From: Candidatus Gastranaerophilales bacterium
Lineage (GTDB): Bacteria > Cyanobacteriota > Vampirovibrionia > Gastranaerophilales > Gastranaerophilaceae
DNA length: 64,000 nt
Assembly (NCBI GenBank): GCA_944325525.1
Contig: CALVAK010000003.1
Location: 115,779 to 179,778, forward strand
Direction of reading: 5' to 3'
The notes beneath the pieces are model-generated. The model was not told the origin of the DNA and did not search any database. It was given only the letters and a program-made list of their open reading frames with translations. Shown piece by piece: positions 1-9,072 of the stretch (the first letter of the stretch is position 1; the number at the start of each line of letters is the position of its first letter). Made by a program: the position numbers and the translations under genes.

Positions 1-407
1 TCTCCGGGAGTATCTTCTATAGGAGAAATAACGAGTATTTTACCGTCTCTAAATCCAATTTGAACGCCTATGCCGAATAAAGAGCCTTTTATCATACTTT
101 TTTCTTCTTCAAACTCTTTTGGAGGGACAAACTTTGTATATCTGTCATTTAAGCTTGCTATCATTGTATCAATTGCAATATAAGCATCTTCAGGAGTCTT
201 AATTTTATCGTCATACTTATGACGCCATCTTTCCCAATCCTGCCCGTTATTTGTCTGGTCTAAATATTTAGAATTAACAATTTTCCATACCATATCATAT
301 AAGGCTGTATCAGATTGTGCCATGGCTGTATTGCTTCTGTTGCAGTATACACAAACCAGAAGCAGGGTTAAAGTAATTAGTAATGTGTTTTTTAATCTTT
401 TTTTCAC
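1..407 (-). CDS. S41 family C-terminal processing peptidase, N-terminal part (runs off window)
   Basis: The gene reads leftward out of the window, so only about 135 N-terminal residues are visible. It begins with a GTG codon at 407 preceded by an AAGGAGAG ribosome binding site. A hydrophobic signal peptide with a probable cleavage after A-M-A comes first. The N-terminal helical region of CtpA-type proteases follows, recognisable from N-G-Q-D-W, an E-D-A-Y-I-A-I segment and the N-D-R-Y-T-K-F block. The visible part stops as the PDZ domain begins (G-V-Q-I-G, then the I-S-P-I-E-D-T-P-G block). Family members are periplasmic serine proteases that trim protein C-termini using a Ser/Lys dyad, which lies outside the window. 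Family assignment is firm; the exact subtype is not determined. Confidence 0.85.
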   Translation of the reverse strand, partial: MKKRLKNTLLITLTLLLVCVYCNRSNTAMAQSDTALYDMVWKIVNSKYLDQTNNGQDWERWRHKYDDKIKTPEDAYIAIDTMIASLNDRYTKFVPPKEFEEEKSMIKGSLFGIGVQIGFRDGKILVISPIEDTPG

Positions 408-602
408 AACTCTCTCCTTATTCATTATAATTATAATATAAATTATTTTATTTGTTTATTTACTTACGTGTATAAGACTATAGTTTAACAATAAAGTTTC
501 ATTCTTTTTTAATGTTAATTTTTTTAAAATCAAAATTATTTATACCTTGCTTTCTGATGTAATTAGTCATAAATGAACTTAAAATAGCAGAAAGGAGGTT
601 TT

Positions 603-1043
603 ATGCATTATTATCTTGACATTGAAACAGAGGGAATTGATAAAGACGGCAACAATAAAAAATACAAGCTTGCTGATTTTAAAAACGGTTACACAATTAT
701 TTATTTTTACCCGAAAGATGATACGCCTGTTTGTACACAGGAAGCTTACGAATTTAAAGAGGCAATGGATAAATTAAATAAATATGCAGCAGTTATCGGT
801 GTAAGTTCTGATTCAATAGAGGAACATAAAGAATTTAAAGAAAAACATAAATTAAATTTCATTCTTCTTTCAGATAAATTTAATAAACTAAAAAAAGCTT
901 TTGCCGAGCAAATTAAACCTGCATCGGAACTTCACCGTACAACAATCATTTTAGATAAAGACGGAAACATTATAAAATATTGGGAAAAAGTTGATATAGA
1001 CGGACATATAAAAGAAATTCTTGATTTTTTTGAAACCAAATAA
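603..1043 (+). CDS. bcp: Peroxiredoxin, Bcp/PrxQ type, single cysteine
   Basis: This is a thiol peroxidase that reduces hydrogen peroxide and organic hydroperoxides in the cytoplasm. The peroxidatic cysteine is Cys44 in the P-K-D-D-T-P-V-C-T block typical of Bcp/PrxQ. The length of 146 residues fits the family. Many Bcp proteins carry a resolving cysteine five residues later (C-x4-C); here that position is Tyr49 and the protein has no other cysteine. It must therefore work as a 1-Cys enzyme or be resolved by a partner thiol. A strong AAAGGAGG site precedes the ATG. The gene stands alone, divergent from the processing protease. Confidence in the family is high. Confidence 0.93.
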   Translation: MHYYLDIETEGIDKDGNNKKYKLADFKNGYTIIYFYPKDDTPVCTQEAYEFKEAMDKLNKYAAVIGVSSDSIEEHKEFKEKHKLNFILLSDKFNKLKKAFAEQIKPASELHRTTIILDKDGNIIKYWEKVDIDGHIKEILDFFETK

Positions 1044-1110
1044 ATTCTCTATATATAATCTGTTTTTTAGTCAACTTGATACTAAAGCACAAATCTATAA
1101 GTATTTACAG

Positions 1111-2046
1111 TTATTCGTTCTGTAAATATTTATCGTGCATATAGTTTTTTACCAATTCCGGCAGAATAATATCCCAAACTTGTTCTGACGGATGAATCTT
1201 CCCGGGCTGCCAGTATTTATCATCATATATATCCGCATTCCCTATTAAATCTTTAACTCTAACGACAATTATACCGTATGATTCAAGTGTTTTAATTTCT
1301 TTTAAAGGCAGCTCTTTTCTTGATGTATCAGGAAATTCCAGCATTATAAAGGTCGATTTGGGATAATACTTCTTTACAAGTTCAGCAGTTTCTTTCATTA
1401 TCAGATTAAATAATTCAAAATCATTTGCTTCACGCAAAACGGATTTGTTTACTTTTTTATTCAAAATCCTTCTTATGAAAAAAGAAGAATATAAAGGTTT
1501 GAAAACAGGTTTAATTTCTTCAAGAGTGCCGTTGTTATTTTTGTAACGCAGGTTAAACATATCTACAAGCGGGTTTATCTGGTAATTATAAAGTCTATGA
1601 ATATGATTCCATATAAAAGTATATATAATAAAATCAGCCTGTGGAACTTCTTTGGAAAAATCCTGTTTGCTAAGCTGATAATACATATATTGTACACCTG
1701 TTGCACCTTTAGTTTTATTAAGACAACTCCTTCTTGTCAGCTGTGAAATTTTATAACACGGAGTTTTATTATCTTCTAAGCCTGCACCTTCTGCAAAAGA
1801 ACATCCGAACCATAAAACAGGTTTTTTATTAGTTTCTTTATTTATAAAAGACCCTCTAAAAGGTGCAGGAGAAAAGTCTTCCATTAAAACATATCTTGTC
1901 TTGTAATTTTGTATTTTGTTTGATTCTAATTTAACTAATTGTTGAAACTTTATATTTTCTTTTTTTGTTTTTACAAAAGCAGCATACTCAATTGCAAAAA
2001 ACACGGTAAATATTAATAACAAGTTTATTATAATTTTCTTTAACAT
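1111..2046 (-). CDS. SGNH/GDSL-hydrolase-like membrane-anchored protein
   Basis: I read this as an SGNH-fold protein anchored by one N-terminal transmembrane helix. The start at 2046 is preferred over an ATG at 2076 because it has an A-rich AAAGAAATTAAT leader like other genes here and places the hydrophobic segment at the N-terminus. Block I is W-F-G-C-S-F, with the nucleophile serine present but the usual aspartate of G-D-S replaced by cysteine. Near the C-terminus an I-H-P-S-E block resembles the D-x-x-H catalytic block. A paralogue lies at 18449-19441 and keeps G-D-S. The substrate is unknown; ester hydrolysis or deacylation of envelope sugars would fit the family. The fold call is moderate. 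Confidence 0.55.
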   Translation of the reverse strand: MLKKIIINLLLIFTVFFAIEYAAFVKTKKENIKFQQLVKLESNKIQNYKTRYVLMEDFSPAPFRGSFINKETNKKPVLWFGCSFAEGAGLEDNKTPCYKISQLTRRSCLNKTKGATGVQYMYYQLSKQDFSKEVPQADFIIYTFIWNHIHRLYNYQINPLVDMFNLRYKNNNGTLEEIKPVFKPLYSSFFIRRILNKKVNKSVLREANDFELFNLIMKETAELVKKYYPKSTFIMLEFPDTSRKELPLKEIKTLESYGIIVVRVKDLIGNADIYDDKYWQPGKIHPSEQVWDIILPELVKNYMHDKYLQNE

Positions 2047-2213
2047 ATTAATTTCTTTTATAAAACAGTTTAACATAAGATTATAAATCTAAACCATTTT
2101 TTACATATCTTTTTGGACTTTTTATTTAATAAGCAAATATGTTATGAGAAAAAATTTATAATAATTCTGAGATATAAGTGTATTCCTACTTGAAGATAAA
2201 AACGACATAAGAA

Positions 2214-2247
2214 ATCAGGACTTTACTCTATTTTGTAAAGTCCTGAT
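2214..2247 (-). terminator. Rho-independent-like hairpin downstream of the small secreted protein
   Basis: A 13-bp perfect stem with an 8-nt loop (CAGGACTTTAC on one arm) sits about 20 bases beyond the stop of the minus-strand gene that ends at 2267. A moderately T-rich stretch follows on the minus strand. Confidence 0.6.
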
Positions 2248-2266
2248 AAAGTTTTATACTTCACAA

Positions 2267-2743
2267 TTAGTATCCGGACGGAATGAGCAATTCAGGATCA
2301 TGATTAAGATCTCTGGTATAATAATCCGCTGCTTCTCTTGAATTTCTTAGTAAGTAATCCATAGAATAGCCGGTTTCATCATATTGAGAAATAGTTTCGC
2401 CGTCAACTTCCGCAGTATTATTTTCAACATATTCAGTTTCATCATAATTCCAGGTAGTTCCTATTAATTCTGTTCTTATTTCGTTACTCAACTTTTTTAA
2501 AGAAGTATATTCTTTTTGTGATTTATACTGCTTTGCGGCAGCATAATCTTCAATCGATGCATAGTTATTTTTATTAATGTATTTTTCAAAAGAATACTGA
2601 TTATCCTTTATTTCATTATCAAACAAATTTGATCTTGAATATACAATACGGTCATTTTTATCGTTAACAATAATTTTCATTGCATACGAAGGAAGTGCTG
2701 ATACAAAGCTTAAAAAAGCTAAAATTAAACAAAATTTCTTCAT
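2267..2743 (-). CDS. Small secreted protein of unknown function
   Basis: I do not recognise this family. The likely start is the ATG at 2743, which has an AGAGA site and begins a classical signal peptide (M-K-K, then a hydrophobic core, then a P-S-Y-A-M cleavage region). An in-frame upstream start at 2773 would spoil the signal peptide. The mature part of about 135 residues is acidic and rich in Tyr, Asn, Asp and Lys. It contains repeated Y-x-S-x-x-x-Y-x-S/A spacings but no cysteines after the signal region. It is probably exported to the periplasm or surface and has its own terminator. No function is proposed. Confidence 0.7.
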   Translation of the reverse strand: MKKFCLILAFLSFVSALPSYAMKIIVNDKNDRIVYSRSNLFDNEIKDNQYSFEKYINKNNYASIEDYAAAKQYKSQKEYTSLKKLSNEIRTELIGTTWNYDETEYVENNTAEVDGETISQYDETGYSMDYLLRNSREAADYYTRDLNHDPELLIPSGY

Positions 2744-2848
2744 AAAAATCTCTTCTTCATTCAAAACTAACACTAATAATTATGTATTTTCCACAAAATG
2801 AAAATATCTAAACCTACATTTTTGTTTTAAATGATAACAAAGATAAAA

Positions 2849-3655
2849 TTACAGGTAACACTTATTTTCCTGACCGGAGACACCGGCAAAGAGTTCTATA
2901 TATTCTTTAGCAGGACTTGAGTTAACTTTAGTAAGAAGGACTTCTTCTATTTGAAAGAACCCGACCTCAGAAGACATTTCAATATCAATTCTTACCGGTT
3001 TTTTCTCGCCTTTATGAATATAAACTCTTGTAATAGCGTTAGCAGAGTACTTATGAATATCACCGACTTTAGGAGTATTATGAATGGCAAGCGGGATTCT
3101 TGCTCTTCCCTTTGTCATATCACATCCGTCAGCAATAAGAATTATTCCTGCTTCAAGAGAATGTATTTTTCTTGAAGACATATGCCCTATGATTGCTTCA
3201 GTTGCAAGAGATTTAATAATTACTCTTTTATGAATATCATTCGGAAAAAGTTTTAAAAGGGTTCTGTCTATAATAGGGGCAGAGAGAATAACAGACATTA
3301 ATTCATGATCCTGTCTTCCGGTCATCATCCCTAGGTCGTGCATTAATCCTGCAATTATAACAGCACATAAACTGTCCTCGAAGGTTCCGATTTCTTCTTT
3401 TTCAATAGAAGTTTTTATTCCGCATTCATTTAGAATTTTAAGCATTTTTATTGCGTTTATAGCCACCTGTCTCATATGAACAGGTCCGTGGTCGTTATAG
3501 CCCAATCTTTTTATTGATACATTGTTGGCATAATCCTGCATTTCCTGCAATTGGGCATCAGCAAACAAAATTTTAACCAGTTTTGTACAAACGGGATATC
3601 CCTGTAATTTATCAATTATCTTAGATTCTGTTGCAACTTCTTTTACTGATTTCAT
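2849..3655 (-). CDS. HD-domain metal-dependent phosphohydrolase family protein
   Basis: This is a 268-residue soluble protein with an HD-type metal site. His56/His60 lie in the N-D-H-G-P-V-H segment and the H-D doublet is at 106-107 (M-H-D-L-G), with further His and Asp residues downstream including a later I-A-D-G-C-D motif. HD proteins hydrolyse phosphate esters of nucleotides or cyclic nucleotides, but nothing here points to a particular substrate. The gene is transcribed away from the RTX-calpain gene across a ~165-bp intergenic region that carries an inverted repeat. The domain call is solid; the reaction is unknown. Confidence 0.75.
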   Translation of the reverse strand: MKSVKEVATESKIIDKLQGYPVCTKLVKILFADAQLQEMQDYANNVSIKRLGYNDHGPVHMRQVAINAIKMLKILNECGIKTSIEKEEIGTFEDSLCAVIIAGLMHDLGMMTGRQDHELMSVILSAPIIDRTLLKLFPNDIHKRVIIKSLATEAIIGHMSSRKIHSLEAGIILIADGCDMTKGRARIPLAIHNTPKVGDIHKYSANAITRVYIHKGEKKPVRIDIEMSSEVGFFQIEEVLLTKVNSSPAKEYIELFAGVSGQENKCYL

Positions 3656-3684
3656 ATTTTATCTCTTATGTTTTATAAATTTAA

Positions 3685-3711
3685 AATGTATACCCATAAT
3701 CATTATACATT
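3685..3711. repeat. Inverted repeat in the divergent HD / RTX-calpain intergenic region
   Basis: AATGTATA at 3685-3692 is exactly mirrored by TATACATT at 3704-3711 with an 11-base spacer. Its position between two divergent genes fits a dimeric repressor site or overlapping promoter elements, but in such AT-rich DNA a chance palindrome is possible. Confidence 0.35.
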
Positions 3712-3819
3712 AATAACTAAAATATAAAACTTAAAATAACTTAACAATAAGCAGTATTAATACTAAAGGAAAGTATAAATCTGTCGATATATTTCATAAT
3801 TTACAAATTGGAGATTTGC

Positions 3820-6800
3820 ATGGAAACAGATCCTTTAGTAACAGGGACAGGTGCAACTCAAGCAGGTAGTACGGGTAGTACACAGACGACTTCTTCTTCA
3901 TCTTCTTCAGATGAAGATATGTCCATTTTTGAAAATTATGAAGAAATATATGAATCTTCTGATTGGGAAGAAATTGAACCTGAAAAAGGAGGATTTTTTA
4001 ATTCTTCATATACATATACTTTACCTGACGGAACGACTATTAAATTAGATGATATTGAAGATGTAATAGTAAAAGTTAACAAAAATACGGGCGAAATTAT
4101 TCTTGTTGGTGCTGAAAATGCTGTTATCGACGGCGGTGATTCAGATGTTAAAATCAAGATTTTTGATAGTACTCTTGATAAACTTACCACCGGCAGCGGG
4201 GATGACAATATATATTTGTACAACACTGAAGTTTCGGGTAATATAATAACAAAAAATGGCGATGATTCTATCAGAGCTTACGAAGGTTCCGTAATTAATG
4301 ATATTTTTATGGACAACGGAAACGATTATTTATATATTAATGACTCTATTGTAACAGGAAAAATAGACACAAGTGGTGGAGATGACAGAATAACAATAGG
4401 TGGTAATTCTCAAATAAACAAAATAGATAGTGGTACAGGTAATGATGAAATAAATCTGAATAACTCAACGGTGACCGGAGATATAGATGGTGACAGCGGG
4501 AATGATAAAATTACAATATATAACTCTAAAGTAGAAGGTACAATTTCCGGGGGAAACGATTCTGATACTATTGAAATAAAAAACAACTCTTCTGTAAATA
4601 ATATTAAAGGCGGCAAAGGTGATGATATAATTAACATTTTTGATTCTTCTGTCACTGGGAAGCTGCATGGAAATTACGATGATGATACCATTTATGCCGT
4701 TAATTCTTCATTAAATGAAGTGTATGGTGGAAATGATGATGACACTTTCACGTTTGAAAATACAACAATAGACGGAGAAATTGCAACAGGAGCTTCTCAT
4801 ATTTTTGATTGGCTTAATGGTAATGACACCGTGAATATTATTGGTAGTGAAACCGGAGACATCGATACCGGCAACGGTGATGATGATGTAAATATAAGTG
4901 ATTCCGAAACTGATAATGTTGACACAGGTAAAGGCGATGACAATGTAAATATTGATGATTCAGAAACAGGCGATGTTGATACCGGTAAAGGTGATGATAC
5001 CGTAACTGTAGATAACTCGGAAACCGGAGACATTGATACCGGTAAAGGTGATGATATTATAGATATTGACGATTCCGAAACTGGAAATATTGATGGCGGA
5101 AAAGGTGACGACAGTATAGATATTGATAATTCCGAGACAGGAACTGTTGACGGAGGAGAAGGGAATGATAATATCTATTATGATGAAGATTCAGATATAG
5201 AAGATATTGTTGAAGATGAAAAAGATAATATTACTGAAATACAAGATATTCCCGAGTTGGTTAACGTTCCTGAAATGAGTGATTCCGTTATTACAGCTTC
5301 ACAAGGAATTACAAATGATATTGCTTCAAAATATACAGATAAAGTGCTAACAGAGGAAGAACAGTATTATGTTCTTCTAATAGACACTTTTGCTCAAAAT
5401 TTGGAAAATATAAAATCTCAGTTCAATGCCCAGGAAAATGAAGACGGTGTTATCAGAGATGCATATAATTGGGTAAAACAATTAACTGATCTAGGTATTT
5501 CAAAAGAAGATATTAAAGCTGCAATTGATGAACAAGAACAAATGATTAATGAAATGATTGCTGCTTTAAACAATGAAGGAAATACTTCCTTTGAAGATGT
5601 CTATAAAAAATGGACAGGAAAAGAATATAATCAAGAAAATATTAGTGAATATCTGGAATCAGCTCAATTATATTCTCTAGCATTAAACGGTTTATCAAAA
5701 ATTTCAACTTTTCAATCTCAAATAAGTTCTGCAAGTTCTCTTGGAAAAGTACTTGAATTATTTGAGTCATTTTATGGCAAAGAAAATGGTAAAGCAAAAT
5801 TAAACAAACTGCTTCAAGATGGTTTTCTTAATAATCCGGAAGTATTCGGGTGGGTAAAATCAGTTGAAATAAATGAAAATAATGAATTAGTTGTAACCCG
5901 TCCTGATGAAAGTACAACTTTCGGTCCAATAGAAGGAACAACTTATACAACAACTGTTGATGACATATTTACTGTTACAAATATGATACAAACAATGCCT
6001 ATGGGCTTTGATTTAGATGTATTTGCCAGAGAATTTTCTGATGATTTTGCAGAAGAAATGGGTTTTTCTATTGAAAGACTACAGGCAAAACATATTGCTG
6101 ATCAGGAAAAAGCTTTCGGCAATAATACCGCCTTCCAAAAATTAATAGACAAATATTGTGCCGATCAAGATGGTTTTGCTGAAAAATTAGCATCAGTTGC
6201 ACAAATTGGCGGTATTGCAATGATGGCTGCGGGAGGAATATTAACATTTGTATGTCCACCGGCAGGTACTGCTCTTATGAGTGCAGGAAAATGGACAGCA
6301 GTTGCAGGAATGTTCAGTGATAATGCAATTGAATTAGTAGATAATTTAGCTTCTGAAAATGGTTTAACCAGCGATGAAGCGTGGGATTTAATGAAAAAAA
6401 CAATTACTGAAATAGCTTTATTGTATTCAGGAGCGAAAATTAACGGTGTCGCTAATAAAACAAATGCTATTGTTCTTAATGCGACTCAAAATAAAACTTT
6501 ATCTTTCCTTGCTGAAATAGGTACAGATGCTTCTTTAAGTTTGTTAACAGACTTGATGATAACGGGAGAAGTAAACCTGTCAGGAGAAGGTTTGAGCCAG
6601 TTATTAGGTATTATAACCGGTATAGCCGGAGCTAAAGTCAATACATACAATAAAGAAGCTTTTGATTCTGCTGATGCTTTGTTCAAACAAGGTAATATCG
6701 ATGAAGCCTATGATTATTTAATATCTAAGGGTTTTTCTGAAAAACAAATTTATAATAAATTCTCTCAAGCCGAAATAGACAGAATCACACAATATTATGA

Positions 6801-8631
6801 ATCCTCAGGCGATTATGATGCAGCCTTAGAAATGTTGAATAACTCTAAAATATTAAGTTATAGTGATAATAGCAAAAGAGAGTTATTGAATGCACTTAAA
6901 AATGTGGAATACGAAAAAATTTATGATATGTATGAAGCAAAATCCAGTGCAAATCCTGGAGCTCAAGATAGCATTATAAATGAAATAAAAGATTATATTT
7001 CAGAAAAAGATTTTCTATCACAAACTGATGCCAATGATATTTTAGAAAATATAGAAGTAAAATCTGTAATTAATAAAATATATTATGAATATGGTATAAA
7101 CTTAAATAAATATAAAGAAATGGATTTTTCCAGTTCGCAAGGAAAAATTGTAGCTCAGGATATTGATCTTATATACAAAGCAGCCTCTCTGGGTGTTAGT
7201 GTTAATGATTTAATGGTTCCTTCCGTTAAAAATATATCTGAAGGGCTTTTAAAAGTTCAAGCAGGGGATGTTTTCGAAGTAGAGGGTTCTGATAACATCT
7301 ATTTCAAAACTGTAAACGGAGATTATAAAGAACTTAATATTAGTAAAGATGCATACTGTAGACTATTTCCAGCTGTTGACAGATACGCCTCCGGACAACA
7401 ATCTTCTGGAGACTGTTATCTTGTTTCAGCATTAAATACAATGATGAGTAATCCTGAAACAAGAGAAATTTTACTTTCCTGCTTTACGGAAAATGCGGAC
7501 GGTAATATATCTGTTAAAATGCCAACCTCTGGTCTTGAAATTGTAATAAAACCGGGACAAAAAATTGAAGATCTGGGAGTTGATCCGAATAATGCTGTCA
7601 CAGGGGCATTAGGCATTCAGTTGTTAGAATATTTATACAAAGTTGATTGTACAAATAATTATATAAACAATAATATGGATACAATAACAAGAGCCGAAGA
7701 AGATATTAATAATTTTAATTCATATATTCTCAATATTTATAATTCAAACAAAGAATATTATAATAAAGTAGACATTTCTGATGAAAAAATTAATAATAAT
7801 CCAGAAGCCCTTTATTGGTATTTAGATGGCATATATGAAGGTTTAAAGAAAGATTTAAACGACAAATATAGACTACTTATAATGGGTGAAGATAAGCTAC
7901 CTTTTTTCTTTGAATCTATAAACTTTAATGTTTTATTTAATTCTGACGGATCATTAAATAATGATGGGATAAGACAATTTAGATCTATTTTAACTGATGT
8001 CAGAGGTCGTACACTAGATGAAAAAGCCCTAAACGAGATAGTTACAGCTTATAAAACTAAATATGGGGAAATAGCAGAAGACATAATTGAGATTCGTAAC
8101 ATCAATATCTATGACATAGATCAGGCAAAAGATATACTCGCACATTATAATTTAAATAATTATGAATTTATAGCAGGCAGAGGCGGATGGTCTGATTTTG
8201 TATTTTCCGCATTTGGGCTTAATAATGTAAAAAAATATAGCACAACATACGAAATAGATGCGTTTTTAGATAAAATAATTGCCAATCCTAAAATGCAGGA
8301 TAATTATGTTATTACAGCTGCTACGATATTGACAAAAGAAAAGTTAAGACAAATATATAAGAATTCTTCCGAAAAATATCACCAATACCTTAATGATAAT
8401 CCGCAAATATATAAGCAGCTTCTTGATGCAGCACCTGAAAATCTGCCATACGGTTTAGTTTCAAGTCATGCATACAGCTTTGAAGTTACAACAAATGAAG
8501 CTGGCGAAACGGTTATTAAAGTTACAAATCCATGGGATATATCAAGCTCAATTGATAATAAAGTTATTACATTAACGGTTGAGGAATTTAAACAATATTT
8601 TTCAGATATGTCTATAGCGGAAATTCCTTAA
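3820..8631 (+). CDS. Giant RTX-like repeat protein with C-terminal calpain-type cysteine protease
   Basis: The protein has about 1600 residues and three visible parts. A Ser/Thr-rich then acidic N-terminus leads into about 18 repeats of 19-20 residues (nt ~4110-5199). Their cores read G-x-G-D-D-x-I-x-I, several exactly G-G-K-G-D-D-S-I-D as in calcium-binding RTX repeats. A long, mostly helical middle follows, with one Gly/Ala-rich hydrophobic stretch (nt ~6190-6310) that could insert in a membrane. The C-terminus looks like a calpain (C2) protease: a Q-Q-S-S-G-D-C-Y-L block with Cys codon at 7414, His at 8467 in S-S-H-A-Y, and Asn at 8527 in T-N-P-W-D. The ATG at 3820 has a GGAG site; a TTG at 3808 lies in the same frame but overlaps that site. 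No signal peptide is visible, so export, if any, would be by another route. Target proteins are unknown. Confidence 0.8.
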   Translation: METDPLVTGTGATQAGSTGSTQTTSSSSSSDEDMSIFENYEEIYESSDWEEIEPEKGGFFNSSYTYTLPDGTTIKLDDIEDVIVKVNKNTGEIILVGAENAVIDGGDSDVKIKIFDSTLDKLTTGSGDDNIYLYNTEVSGNIITKNGDDSIRAYEGSVINDIFMDNGNDYLYINDSIVTGKIDTSGGDDRITIGGNSQINKIDSGTGNDEINLNNSTVTGDIDGDSGNDKITIYNSKVEGTISGGNDSDTIEIKNNSSVNNIKGGKGDDIINIFDSSVTGKLHGNYDDDTIYAVNSSLNEVYGGNDDDTFTFENTTIDGEIATGASHIFDWLNGNDTVNIIGSETGDIDTGNGDDDVNISDSETDNVDTGKGDDNVNIDDSETGDVDTGKGDDTVTVDNSETGDIDTGKGDDIIDIDDSETGNIDGGKGDDSIDIDNSETGTVDGGEGNDNIYYDEDSDIEDIVEDEKDNITEIQDIPELVNVPEMSDSVITASQGITNDIASKYTDKVLTEEEQYYVLLIDTFAQNLENIKSQFNAQENEDGVIRDAYNWVKQLTDLGISKEDIKAAIDEQEQMINEMIAALNNEGNTSFEDVYKKWTGKEYNQENISEYLESAQLYSLALNGLSKISTFQSQISSASSLGKVLELFESFYGKENGKAKLNKLLQDGFLNNPEVFGWVKSVEINENNELVVTRPDESTTFGPIEGTTYTTTVDDIFTVTNMIQTMPMGFDLDVFAREFSDDFAEEMGFSIERLQAKHIADQEKAFGNNTAFQKLIDKYCADQDGFAEKLASVAQIGGIAMMAAGGILTFVCPPAGTALMSAGKWTAVAGMFSDNAIELVDNLASENGLTSDEAWDLMKKTITEIALLYSGAKINGVANKTNAIVLNATQNKTLSFLAEIGTDASLSLLTDLMITGEVNLSGEGLSQLLGIITGIAGAKVNTYNKEAFDSADALFKQGNIDEAYDYLISKGFSEKQIYNKFSQAEIDRITQYYESSGDYDAALEMLNNSKILSYSDNSKRELLNALKNVEYEKIYDMYEAKSSANPGAQDSIINEIKDYISEKDFLSQTDANDILENIEVKSVINKIYYEYGINLNKYKEMDFSSSQGKIVAQDIDLIYKAASLGVSVNDLMVPSVKNISEGLLKVQAGDVFEVEGSDNIYFKTVNGDYKELNISKDAYCRLFPAVDRYASGQQSSGDCYLVSALNTMMSNPETREILLSCFTENADGNISVKMPTSGLEIVIKPGQKIEDLGVDPNNAVTGALGIQLLEYLYKVDCTNNYINNNMDTITRAEEDINNFNSYILNIYNSNKEYYNKVDISDEKINNNPEALYWYLDGIYEGLKKDLNDKYRLLIMGEDKLPFFFESINFNVLFNSDGSLNNDGIRQFRSILTDVRGRTLDEKALNEIVTAYKTKYGEIAEDIIEIRNINIYDIDQAKDILAHYNLNNYEFIAGRGGWSDFVFSAFGLNNVKKYSTTYEIDAFLDKIIANPKMQDNYVITAATILTKEKLRQIYKNSSEKYHQYLNDNPQIYKQLLDAAPENLPYGLVSSHAYSFEVTTNEAGETVIKVTNPWDISSSIDNKVITLTVEEFKQYFSDMSIAEIP
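4858..5199 (+). repeat. 57-bp tandem repeats encoding 19-residue RTX-like units
   Basis: Six consecutive 57-bp units start at 4858, 4915, 4972, 5029, 5086 and 5143. The central four share a consensus close to x-I/V-D-T/G-G-K-G-D-D-x-I/V-x-I/V-D-D/N-S-E-T-G. Nucleotide similarity between neighbours is high, which suggests recent unit duplication, whereas the 20-residue units upstream (nt ~4110-4860) are more diverged. Confidence 0.85.
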
Positions 8632-8654
8632 GTGTATTATAATTGGAGTATATT

Positions 8655-8951
8655 ATGGAACAAATTAACAACAACAAACACAAAAATATTGATTCAAAAA
8701 TAACGGGAAAAGATACTATGTATTCTATTACAAAATCTGATTATGATAAATTTGTTGCCAAAATTGAAAAAACAGATTTTAAGAATGCATATACAAGATA
8801 TTTATCTGAAAGAGCTTTTCTTATCAATATACTTAAATATGCGAGAGAAGAAAATCTTGAAAAAGAAGCATCAGATATTCTTTCCCGTCTTGAACAAGTT
8901 GAAGAAGAACTTTTAAAAAGAGGTATTAAGCTGCCAATAGAATATAAATGA
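8655..8951 (+). CDS. Small helical protein downstream of the RTX-calpain gene
   Basis: The 98-residue product is hydrophilic and mainly helical, with a heptad-like C-terminal half rich in Glu, Lys and Leu. I do not recognise a family. The ATG at 8655 has a GGAG site with the same TTGGAG-N6-ATG arrangement as the giant gene upstream, only 23 bases from its stop, so the two are probably co-transcribed. The position suggests a partner such as a chaperone, inhibitor or secretion adaptor, but this is inference from context only. Confidence 0.7.
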   Translation: MEQINNNKHKNIDSKITGKDTMYSITKSDYDKFVAKIEKTDFKNAYTRYLSERAFLINILKYAREENLEKEASDILSRLEQVEEELLKRGIKLPIEYK

Positions 8952-9026
8952 TTTTTTATTTTTTATGCAATAAATCTTTACTTTAAAAATTATTTTATTG
9001 TGTTATTATAAAATTATGTTGATTAG

Positions 9027-9051
9027 AGAAACGGTATTCCGTTTCTTTTTT
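9027..9051 (+). terminator. Intrinsic terminator (or leader attenuator) just before rimP
   Basis: AGAAACGG and CCGTTTCT form an 8-bp stem with a TATT loop, followed by a run of six T. It ends about 20 bases before the rimP start. It may end the upstream operon, or act as an attenuator in the rimP-nusA leader. Confidence 0.75.
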
Positions 9052-9072
9052 ATTTAAGAAAGGAGTTAGACT

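Noticed and set aside
1099..1131. Hairpin at the 3' end of the SGNH-like gene
   Set aside because: A 12-bp stem exists but overlaps coding sequence and lacks a T run on either strand, so it is weak as a terminator.
2951..3175. A 74-codon plus-strand frame
   Set aside because: It is antisense to the HD-domain gene and shows no independent coding signal.
3936..5033. Several minus-strand frames rich in Ser, Pro and Val opposite the RTX repeats
   Set aside because: They mirror the repeat DNA of the giant gene and have no start signals; an artefact of repetitive sense coding.
4108..5199. A CRISPR array, because of regular repeats
   Set aside because: The repeats are in frame, contiguous without spacers, and encode a Gly/Asp-rich protein.
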